A stretch of 12,097 nt of DNA from Bacteroidales bacterium (GTDB taxonomy: Bacteria > Bacteroidota > Bacteroidia > Bacteroidales > UBA932): positions 1 to 12,097 of the forward strand of contig SFJA01000053.1 in NCBI GenBank assembly GCA_004556005.1. Direction: 5' to 3'. Both the position numbers and the translations under genes were made by a program. Below are positions 1-5,705 of this stretch, one piece after another. The notes under the pieces are model-generated. The model worked only from the letters and a program-made list of their open reading frames with translations, had not been told where the DNA came from and did no database searches. Position 1 is the stretch's first letter. The number at the start of each line of letters is the position of its first letter.

Positions 1-1
1 A

Positions 2-310
2 GGTCTTAAAGTATCATTCCCTGACGGAACGGTTATATGGAGGAAGTCCGCTATTGAAACTTACATCGCAACTATAAAGCATGTCGGATATGAAAGGGTG
101 GCCGCCCTGAATATTACTCACGGTGGATTCAATGCGGTCTCCCGCACTAAGAGGCCGACAGAGCCGGGCAGGATATGGCAACATGAGAGTGACGGTTGGT
201 ATATCTGCTCGAATATCAGCAATAGGCAGAAGATAGACGACTTGAAGTATATCTCAGAAAAACTTGGGCTAAGGCTACGGATTGAAGAGAAAAAGCCAGT
301 GCAGAAGTAG
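2..310 (+). CDS. C-terminal part of an unrecognised protein (5' end outside window)
   Basis: The frame is open from the first bases of the window to a TAG at 308-310, giving about 102 residues with no start codon that has to be used. A GTG at 98 could start a 70-residue protein, but the upstream residues (for example FPDGTVIW, then SAIETYIATIKHVGYERVAAL) look equally protein-like, so the gene probably begins to the left. The segment has alternating helix and strand character and ends in a basic tail (EEKKPVQK). The pattern of a short strand-turn FPDGT, a helix, and then a GGWYI-like strand resembles small C-terminal modules I associate with restriction-type or other accessory proteins in Bacteroidales. 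This is only an impression and I assign no function. It lies just upstream of a tRNA 3' fragment, so it may be the last gene of an integrated element. Confidence 0.55.
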   Translation, partial: GLKVSFPDGTVIWRKSAIETYIATIKHVGYERVAALNITHGGFNAVSRTKRPTEPGRIWQHESDGWYICSNISNRQKIDDLKYISEKLGLRLRIEEKKPVQK

Positions 311-345
311 CCGCCCGCCTACAAAATCCGCACCGCGAATTTTTG

Positions 346-367
346 CTCGTAAGCACCTCGTAAACAC
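346..367. repeat. Tandem 11-bp direct repeat
   Basis: CTCGTAAGCAC (346-356) is followed immediately by CTCGTAAACAC (357-367), differing at one base. The flanks GCTCGT (345-350) and ACGAGC (366-371) also form a 6-bp inverted repeat. It lies 40 bases before the tRNA fragment, on the side where an integrated element would lie. Repeated short sites next to an att core are commonly integrase or excisionase arm sites, but this role is inferred. Confidence 0.5.
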
Positions 368-406
368 GAGCCTTTCACCCGGCCAAACTCATTGATACTC
401 AATACT

Positions 407-430
407 GGGTTCGAATCCCCAACGGTCCGG
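407..430 (+). other. tRNA 3'-end fragment, probable att core of an integrative element
   Basis: The bases GGGTTCGAATCCCCAACGG, followed by TCCG, match the T-loop, the 3' T-stem and the 3' acceptor strand of a tRNA. The T-loop is TTCGAAT (410-416), the T-stem 3' half 417-421, the acceptor 3' half 422-428 and a G discriminator at 429. No matching 5' half (GGACCGT), D-arm or anticodon arm exists upstream. Pairing in the T-stem also fails at its two outer positions (405-406), so identity to a tRNA begins at about 407. Integrases that use tRNA 3' ends leave exactly such a fragment at the far junction. The orientation predicts the element and the intact tRNA to the left of the window. The parent tRNA is not identified. 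Confidence 0.6.
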
Positions 431-463
431 AAAGGGTGTATGCAGCAAAAATGGCCCGCCAGA

Positions 464-501
464 ATGCATACGATATGCATCGCATTGTTTACGATTTGCA
501 T
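464..501. repeat. Inverted repeat plus 12-bp direct repeat spaced 21 bp
   Basis: ATGCATA (464-470) and TATGCAT (474-480) form a perfect 7-bp inverted repeat around CGA. TACGATATGCAT (469-480) recurs with one mismatch as TACGATTTGCAT (490-501), exactly 21 bases later, or two helical turns. This spacing suits two protein molecules bound on one face of the DNA. The binding protein is unknown. The site lies on the chromosomal side of the tRNA fragment. Confidence 0.45.
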
Positions 502-548
502 AGAATATTTGGCAGCGAAATGGCTACGGAAAGTAGTCGGAAGATAGA

Positions 549-594
549 CAAAAATACGCCTCTAACTCTTTGATATTTCGAGGGTTAGGGGCGT
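549..594 (-). terminator. Intrinsic terminator downstream of tRNA-Ser
   Basis: Positions 556-569 and 581-594 form a 14-bp stem with two G-U type pairs and an 11-base loop. Read on the minus strand, the stem is followed by TATTTTTGTC, a U-rich tail. It lies about 50 bases beyond the 3' end of the minus-strand tRNA-Ser gene and most likely ends its transcript. On the plus strand there is no T tract. Confidence 0.6.
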
Positions 595-644
595 AAATAA
601 ATGGAAATGAGGAACTTGCATCATTTAGCAAATTCCTCATTCAG

Positions 645-729
645 CGGAGAGGGAGGGATTCGAACCCCCGGAGCCTTTCAGCTCAACAGTTTTCAAGACT
701 GCCGTAATCGACCACTCTACCACCTCTCC
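645..729 (-). tRNA. tRNA-Ser (anticodon TGA)
   Basis: Read on the minus strand the 85-base gene folds into a complete class II tRNA. The acceptor strands are GGAGAGG (729-723) and CCTCTCC (652-646) with a G discriminator at 645. The anticodon loop is CTTGAAA with anticodon TGA, on a stem GCAGT/ACTGT. A long variable arm with stem GAGC/GCTC is typical of Ser and Leu tRNAs, and the T-arm has loop TTCGAAT with a five-pair stem. The anticodon reads UCA and, with wobble, other UCN serine codons. The 3' CCA is not encoded. A consensus promoter lies just upstream and a terminator about 50 bases downstream, so it appears to be transcribed alone. Confidence 0.97.
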
Positions 730-745
730 TCGGTGTTTGGGACTG

Positions 746-776
746 CAAATATATCCTTTTTCTTTCTAACCACAAA
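746..776 (-). promoter_or_regulatory. Promoter of tRNA-Ser (Bacteroidota consensus)
   Basis: On the minus strand TTTG (776-773) is followed after 19 bases by TATATTTG (753-746), an exact match to the Bacteroidota -33/-7 pattern TTTG-N19-21-TAnnTTTG. Transcription would start near 739, about 10 bases before the mature 5' end of the tRNA. Confidence 0.75.
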
Positions 777-926
777 ATTTTTGTGTAAAAAATTATAGTT
801 TTTTCAACTGAGCTCTCACTGCGCATCAAGGCATCAGGCTTAGTGACTCATTCCCATATCCGCAATTTTCTCCATTATACGCAATTGCAGGCGCGATTGC
901 GCAAAGACTGCAATACTTTTCGAGCT

Positions 927-956
927 TTTGCCAAAATGGGTCTGATTGCATTTTTG
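927..956 (+). promoter_or_regulatory. Possible promoter of the lipoprotein gene
   Basis: TTTG (927-930) lies 18 bases before CATTTTTG (949-956), which matches TAnnTTTG except for the first base. An alternative -7 box is TTCCTTTG at 963-970, also one mismatch, but it has no good -33 partner. Either would give a short 5' leader before the ATG at 1000. Just upstream, 880-901 carries an imperfect inverted repeat (CGCAATTG and CGATTGCG). Confidence 0.35.
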
Positions 957-999
957 TGTTCGTTCCTTTGCACTGTCAAACAAAAACAGACACGACGTT

Positions 1000-1596
1000 A
1001 TGAACACAAAATCAATTTTCGCATCACTCCTTATTTCACTTTCTTTTATGGCAAGCTGCCAGCAGTTCGACATCGCTGAGGCGCCTTTCCAGGAGGAGGA
1101 AAAGCAGATGTCCGCTGACTATAATATGTCAAGCAAGGGCAATGAAGATGTAGAATTTGCCTATGTTCGTGTCGGCGTGTACGAGGCAGTTGATAATCAC
1201 AGCGTGACCATCACCAGAATGTGGATCGAGGGTCGCAACTCAAGCATAGAACTTCCGGTTCTTGGAAATAACATCGTAGCAGTCGAGGCTATTTCCGACA
1301 ACGCTGATGCTCCGACCTTCGACACCGAGAACGGAGACTGGACCAAGCTTGTCCCTTCAGGTTCTTCTACCGACATTATGGTGCACTTCGATGCTCTCGT
1401 GACCTGCGAGAATGGCGGAAGCTACACCATCCCGGTAAACGACGCCAGAATCAAGATCAAGGCTTCCAAGACCAAGTGGGAGAGCAGCTGCTCTTACAGC
1501 TACACCCTCTGCCTCGACGCAACAGTCCTCGGTCTTACCGAAATCACCTTTGACCCGACCGTCAACGACTATGTGGATGTTAATGTGACAAGATAA
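1000..1596 (+). CDS. Small fimbrillin-like (Mfa-like) lipoprotein
   Basis: This encodes a 198-residue exported lipoprotein. The ATG at 1000 is chosen because it places a lipoprotein signal peptide at the extreme N-terminus: MNTK, a hydrophobic core, then MAS before Cys20, the predicted lipidated residue. An in-frame ATG at 946 would add 18 residues ahead of the signal and is less likely. The mature part is beta-rich, with alternating polar and hydrophobic residues. It ends with W153-ESSCSYSYTLCLDATV followed by ITFDPTVNDYVDVNV, which resembles the closing strands of Bacteroidales fimbrillin-like and Mfa-like proteins (W..Y.Y.I.L followed by ITFDP.V.D). The protein is short for a structural fimbrillin and no other fimbrial genes are nearby. 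It is probably anchored in the outer membrane. A surface or adhesive role is an inference from family resemblance. Confidence 0.7.
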   Translation: MNTKSIFASLLISLSFMASCQQFDIAEAPFQEEEKQMSADYNMSSKGNEDVEFAYVRVGVYEAVDNHSVTITRMWIEGRNSSIELPVLGNNIVAVEAISDNADAPTFDTENGDWTKLVPSGSSTDIMVHFDALVTCENGGSYTIPVNDARIKIKASKTKWESSCSYSYTLCLDATVLGLTEITFDPTVNDYVDVNVTR

Positions 1597-1615
1597 AAAC
1601 TATTATTCGCCAAAA

Positions 1616-1722
1616 GCTCCTGCAGCGGGCAGTGACCCTGCCTTCCTACCTTTAACCTTATTGCGTTGGACAACGCACATTTCTTTCCAATTCTACCTTC
1701 TATATATATTGTCTGCAGGAGC
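1616..1722. repeat. Long-range inverted repeat enclosing small hairpins between convergent genes
   Basis: GCTCCTGCAG (1616-1625) and CTGCAGGAGC (1713-1722) are perfect 10-bp inverted copies with 87 bases between them. Inside are a short hairpin GGCAG/CTGCC (1628-1642) and a perfect hairpin TGCGTT-GGAC-AACGCA (1662-1677). The structure fills the gap between the lipoprotein stop at 1596 and the peptidase stop at 1768. Confidence 0.5.
1662..1688 (+). terminator. Weak candidate terminator after the lipoprotein gene
   Basis: The hairpin TGCGTT/AACGCA (1662-1667 with 1672-1677) is followed by CATTTCTTTCC, a loosely T-rich stretch. The stem is short and the tail is broken by C residues, so this is a weak call. 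No better plus-strand terminator is visible between 1597 and 1767. Confidence 0.3.
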
Positions 1723-1738
1723 AGAGGCGCATAAATAT

Positions 1739-1767
1739 CGTCCTGCTCCTTTGGCGTTTCCAGGACG
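1739..1767 (-). terminator. Hairpin immediately after the M28 peptidase stop codon
   Basis: CGTCCTG (1739-1745) and CAGGACG (1761-1767) are perfect 7-bp inverted copies with a 15-base loop, directly abutting the minus-strand stop codon at 1768-1770. The following minus-strand bases ATATTTAT are A/T-rich but not a true T tract, so termination is possible, not certain. Confidence 0.35.
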
Positions 1768-3390
1768 CTATCTTTCTTCGCTGCAAAACAGCGCCGCAAG
1801 TCCTATTGCCGCTGCAAATTCAAACGTGGCAATAAGCAGTACCGCACCGACCGCACCTACTGTCAGAGCCATGCTTAAGTCGTAAAGGAATGAGCAGGCG
1901 TGAAGCAGTATAAGTGCCATTCCCACAGGCAGGAACAGCTTCCATCCGCTGATTTTCCAAAGAAGGATTACCAGACTGCTGACCGCAAGCGGGATGAGCA
2001 CGAAGAGATTTTCACCAAGCACCGCCAGGAGAATTATATCCAGCACTGCGAGCAGAATCAGGCAGCCTTTCAGCTTTTCCTGCACCTTTCCGCGTCTGTA
2101 CATATTCGCGATAACCAGGGCGAGCGCCACCGCAAGACCCAGCATCAGAGCGTTGTCAAACTGCATTCCGCTGACGGTCCCGAAAAGCGCAAACTTTGCT
2201 CCGCTGACCTGGCAGCCAATCCACGCTGCCACTTCTCCCACAATCAGAGCCACCACTGCAAACAGCAGCCACAGACCGGCCCAGGACAACGCAGACAACA
2301 TTTTCTTTCTCTCCATCAGCAGCATCCCTGCCATCAGCAGCAACACAACAATATTGACCACCAGATAGCCTTTCTTTGAAAAATTGAACAGCCCCAGCAG
2401 CGGCACGGTAAAGAACACCCTGTCCTCGCTGCCGCGCAGGCTGTCCCTGTCGGCGTACTCCGGGTTACGGACGAATTCTTCCGCGAGGGGGACTATCTGC
2501 GCTCCGTAATGCCTTATCGATGAAGTACTTATGTTTGCGAAGCAGTCTTTGTCGGTGTGATAGTGGTTCACGTCGGAGATGGTCGAGAAGTTGACTCCCG
2601 GCAACTCGTCTTTTACAATCGTGAAGTCGGTAAAATTCGGCATCATCCTGTAAACCACGTTGGTAAGCGAGTAGGTGTGCGGATATCGGCTGAATCCCTC
2701 GTACAGTTCCATTATCCTATCGTTGCCCGGGGATGTCTCGAATAGCAGCACTGGTCCGTAAGTGCCTCTGGCTTCGATATTTATGACTAATCCTACGTCT
2801 TCGAAAAGCTCGGGATTGAGCTCGTAGGCCTTTTTCATCCCCACCATTCCGACCTCTTCCGCATCGGTCAGCAACAGTCGCACGCCCTGACTCCATGACT
2901 CCCGGTTCCGCAGAAGAATTGTTACAGTCTCAAGGGCGCTTCCGACTCCGTAGCCGTCATCAGCGGCACCGTAAGAGCAGACGGTGTCCCTTACGGGCGC
3001 CCAGGGGTAGCGGGAGTCGTAGTGCGCGACTATCAGCAGTCGGGCGTTTCCGGCGTTAGCGATGTCGGCGGGAGCCCAGTCGCCCACAATGTTCACCGCG
3101 TCGAACTTGTAGCCCTTGCCTTCGCTGTCGGGATAGGAATAGAGGGCGGGTTCGGTTCCGAGTTCGCGCAGGCGCGAAATCAGGTAATCCCGGACCTCAT
3201 TTCTCTGTTCGGGGTGAATTATGGAGTGATGGTCGCTGGAAATGAATTTTATGTCCTTCTGTACCCTTTCGACGCTGAAACTGTCCTCGGTCTCCGGCCT
3301 TTCGGGAGGCATCGAAAACAATCCAAGCGAAACTGCAATGCTCATTGCGGCAAGGGAAGCGATAATCAAATACAGACCTGTCTTTTTCAT
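1768..3390 (-). CDS. M28 family zinc peptidase with C-terminal multi-pass membrane domain
   Basis: This encodes 540 residues in two parts. Residues 5-25 form a signal or membrane anchor. Residues about 40-308 are an M28 (aminopeptidase-like) catalytic domain with its expected two-zinc set: H123 and D125 in VAHYDSR, bridging D144 in GAADDGYG, general base E178 and ligand E179 in TDAEEVG, E206 in NIEARG (usually Asp or Glu), and H278 in NHYHTDKD. From about 340 to 530 the chain has about seven hydrophobic segments. The probable role is hydrolysis of peptides outside the cytoplasmic membrane. The topology and substrate are inferred. This peptidase-plus-membrane-domain layout recalls the eukaryotic ER Fxna-type M28 proteins. 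The gene is monocistronic and diverges from the EF-hand gene across a 94-base gap. Confidence 0.88.
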   Translation of the reverse strand: MKKTGLYLIIASLAAMSIAVSLGLFSMPPERPETEDSFSVERVQKDIKFISSDHHSIIHPEQRNEVRDYLISRLRELGTEPALYSYPDSEGKGYKFDAVNIVGDWAPADIANAGNARLLIVAHYDSRYPWAPVRDTVCSYGAADDGYGVGSALETVTILLRNRESWSQGVRLLLTDAEEVGMVGMKKAYELNPELFEDVGLVINIEARGTYGPVLLFETSPGNDRIMELYEGFSRYPHTYSLTNVVYRMMPNFTDFTIVKDELPGVNFSTISDVNHYHTDKDCFANISTSSIRHYGAQIVPLAEEFVRNPEYADRDSLRGSEDRVFFTVPLLGLFNFSKKGYLVVNIVVLLLMAGMLLMERKKMLSALSWAGLWLLFAVVALIVGEVAAWIGCQVSGAKFALFGTVSGMQFDNALMLGLAVALALVIANMYRRGKVQEKLKGCLILLAVLDIILLAVLGENLFVLIPLAVSSLVILLWKISGWKLFLPVGMALILLHACSFLYDLSMALTVGAVGAVLLIATFEFAAAIGLAALFCSEER

Positions 3391-3484
3391 AATCTTAGGG
3401 CCGGCTTTTTCGGTTTAGGCAGCCGACTCTGCAAAGATATCAAAAAAATACCTATATTAGCGGAGTTGCACAAATATCGTTAAT
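3391..3484. promoter_or_regulatory. Divergent promoter region, peptidase and EF-hand genes
   Basis: On the minus strand TATCTTTG (3439-3432) is an exact -7 box for the peptidase, placing the start near 3425 and giving a leader of about 35 bases. No clear -33 TTTG is found at the right distance. For the plus-strand gene only A/T-rich sequence (TACCTATATTAG, 3449-3460) is visible and I cannot assign its promoter. Confidence 0.5.
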
Positions 3485-5698
3485 ATGGGAAAAGAAAGCT
3501 ACAAATGGACATACTGTTCGCTCGGCAATGCAGTCAGGGTGAACGTTACCTCAGGTGAGGACATCGCCCACCTTGGAGAACTCGACCAGAAGATGTGGAC
3601 GGTGCTCAGTTGTCCGACAAAGGGTCTGGAGTTTGACCATCGTACATTGGAACTGCTTGATACTGACAAGGATGGCAAAATCAGGGTGCCTGAGGTCGTT
3701 GCCGCTGCGCAGTGGCTCACATCGGTGATAAGGGACCGCGATTCGATACTCGCGGGGGCTGACACGCTGGCTCTTTCCAATATTGACGACAGCAATGCAG
3801 AGGGCGCCAGGCTGCTTTCGTCAGCCCGTCAGATACTTGCCAACCTCAAGTTGGACAAGCAGGAAATTTCCGTAAATGAAGCTTTGGACAGCACCGCCAT
3901 CTTTGCAGGATCTGCCTTTAACGGAGACGGTGTGATCACCGCCCTGAGTACTGATGACGAGTCTCTCAAGTCGCTGATTGCCACCATCGCAGACAAGATG
4001 GGAGCAACTGCGGACCGGAGCGGGGAAAAGGGCGTGACTGCCGAAGCGGTAGAGGCATTCTATACTCAGGCGGGGCAGTATTGCTCCTGGAGCGATGCCT
4101 CCGCGGCGGACGGCGTGCTGCCTTTCGGATCGGACACTGCATCTGCAAGGGCCGCTGTCGAGGCCGTCAGGGAAAAGATTGCGGATTATTTCATCAGGTG
4201 TCGCCTCATTGCCTTTGACGAAGCCGTTTCCGCTGCCGTGGACGTTTCAGTTGACCGCATAGGCGCAGCCGGAGCCGGTACTCTCAGCGCCGCCACCGCC
4301 GAACTCGCTGCAAGTCCAATAGCCCGCCCGGGCAAGTCTGCCGTACTTCCTTACGATGCCATAAACCCTGCCTGGCAGGCAGCATTCGCCGCGCTTCGCG
4401 CTCAGGTGCTCGACAAGATGTATCCTGACGCAAAGGAAATTACTGAAGAACAGTGGCAGGCTGCCGTGGCCTCTTTTGCGGCATACGATGCCTGGGTGGC
4501 TTCCAAGCCGGCCGTTTCCGTCGAGGCTCTCGGAGCAGATGCGCTTAAGTCAATCCTGAAGGAGGACCGCAAGGCTGAACTGCTCGCTCTGGTGGAAAAG
4601 GACAAGGCCCTTGCCGCGGATGCCGCATCCATAGACGAGGTCGGCAAACTGCTCCTCTATTACAGGGACTTTGCTCGGTTGCTCCGTAACTATGTGCTGT
4701 TCAGTGACTTTTATTCGCGTGACGGCAAGACTCCGGCAGTATTCGAAGCGGGACAGCTATATATCGACAGGCGCTGCTGCAAGCTCTGTATAAGGGTAGA
4801 GGATATGGGCAAGCACGCTGATATGGCGGCCCAGAGCGGAATGTTCCTGATATACTGCAGCTGCACATCCAAGACCAAGGCTGCCACGATGAACATTGTT
4901 GCCGTTATGACGGACGGGGACATCACGAGCCTGCGTCCCGGAAAGAACGGAATTTTCTACGACCTGCAGGGCAACGATTGGGATGCCGTGATTACCAAGG
5001 TCGTCGATAATCCTGTCAGCATCAGGCAGGCATTTTGGAGCCCGTATCGCAAACTTGCGAACTTCATAACGGACAAAATCAACAAAAACGCCGCGCAGAA
5101 GGAGACCGACGCAACTTCCAAACTTCTTGCCGCAGCTGACAAACCTGCGCCGGCAACAGCAGGGCAGCCGTTCGACATCGCTAAGTTTGCCGGAATCACA
5201 GCCGCCCTGGGTATGGCTATTGGCGCCATCGGAGTCGCTGTCAGCTCGATTTTCAAAGGAATCTTCGCCCTTGCCTGGTGGCAGCTTCTCCTTGTGATCG
5301 TTGTCATACTTCTTCTCATTTCTGGCCCGTCCTGCTTCATTGCCTGGACAAAACTTCGCAAACGCAATCTTGGACCTCTGCTCAATGCTAACGGCTGGGC
5401 TATCAATTCCGTCCTCCTTGTCAACATTCTTTTTGGAAGCACACTCACCAGCGTGGCCAAATATCCGAAACTGCATCTTTCCGACCCTTATGCCAAGCGT
5501 ACTCCAACCTGGCGCAAGTGGCTTTACGGCATATTAATTGTTGCTTTGCTTGGCGGCATTGCGGCGCTTTTCATATCTTCACGACGTTGCAAAACTGAAG
5601 ACAATTCCGGAACCCCTGCAAGTGAGATTACCACTGAACCGGGTACCGGAATCGAAGGAGAAGCTGCAGAAATGCCTCAACAAGGTACTGAGCAGTGA
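3485..5698 (+). CDS. EF-hand membrane protein of unknown function
   Basis: This encodes 737 residues with no signal peptide. A canonical EF-hand loop is at 59-70 (DTDKDGKIRVPE: D59, D61, D63, G64, I66, E70), which should bind calcium. A second, degenerate loop lies near 144-155 (AFNGDGVITALS), where the first and last ligands are lost. The middle (about 215-400) is Ala-rich and helical. A conserved-looking block at 415-530 contains CCKLC (431-435), a CSC pair (458-460) and the segment GKNGIFYDLQGNDWD. The C-terminus has three or four membrane segments (about 567-590, 597-620, 637-652, 679-698), then an acidic, Thr/Glu-rich tail. Most of the chain therefore probably sits on one side of the membrane. 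I do not recognise a named family with a known role. A glycosyltransferase follows 7 bases after the stop and is probably co-transcribed. Confidence 0.8.
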   Translation: MGKESYKWTYCSLGNAVRVNVTSGEDIAHLGELDQKMWTVLSCPTKGLEFDHRTLELLDTDKDGKIRVPEVVAAAQWLTSVIRDRDSILAGADTLALSNIDDSNAEGARLLSSARQILANLKLDKQEISVNEALDSTAIFAGSAFNGDGVITALSTDDESLKSLIATIADKMGATADRSGEKGVTAEAVEAFYTQAGQYCSWSDASAADGVLPFGSDTASARAAVEAVREKIADYFIRCRLIAFDEAVSAAVDVSVDRIGAAGAGTLSAATAELAASPIARPGKSAVLPYDAINPAWQAAFAALRAQVLDKMYPDAKEITEEQWQAAVASFAAYDAWVASKPAVSVEALGADALKSILKEDRKAELLALVEKDKALAADAASIDEVGKLLLYYRDFARLLRNYVLFSDFYSRDGKTPAVFEAGQLYIDRRCCKLCIRVEDMGKHADMAAQSGMFLIYCSCTSKTKAATMNIVAVMTDGDITSLRPGKNGIFYDLQGNDWDAVITKVVDNPVSIRQAFWSPYRKLANFITDKINKNAAQKETDATSKLLAAADKPAPATAGQPFDIAKFAGITAALGMAIGAIGVAVSSIFKGIFALAWWQLLLVIVVILLLISGPSCFIAWTKLRKRNLGPLLNANGWAINSVLLVNILFGSTLTSVAKYPKLHLSDPYAKRTPTWRKWLYGILIVALLGGIAALFISSRRCKTEDNSGTPASEITTEPGTGIEGEAAEMPQQGTEQ

Positions 5699-5705
5699 TT
5701 ATTTT

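Larger units (their letters stand above)
311..644. other. Gene-free stretch with tRNA fragment, short repeats and tRNA-Ser terminator
   Basis: I see no credible protein gene here. The stretch holds, in order, a tandem 11-bp repeat (346-367), a tRNA 3' fragment (407-430), an inverted repeat and a 12-bp direct repeat (464-501), and a hairpin terminator serving the minus strand (549-594). A reading frame on the minus strand at 319-501 runs through the tRNA fragment and has no protein-like features. Confidence 0.6.

Noticed and set aside
319..501. Minus-strand reading frame with VGDSNPV
   Set aside because: It is the reverse translation of the tRNA 3' fragment and shows no protein-like pattern.
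601..798. Plus-strand reading frame with GEGGIRTPG
   Set aside because: It runs antisense through tRNA-Ser. GGIRTPG is the well-known false translation of a tRNA T-arm.
946..999. Upstream start for the lipoprotein gene
   Set aside because: Starting here would bury the lipoprotein signal peptide 18 residues inside. It also falls within the likely promoter.
4757..5476. Minus-strand reading frame (239 codons) opposite the EF-hand gene
   Set aside because: The opposite strand carries a coherent protein with membrane segments. This frame has no recognisable features or start context.
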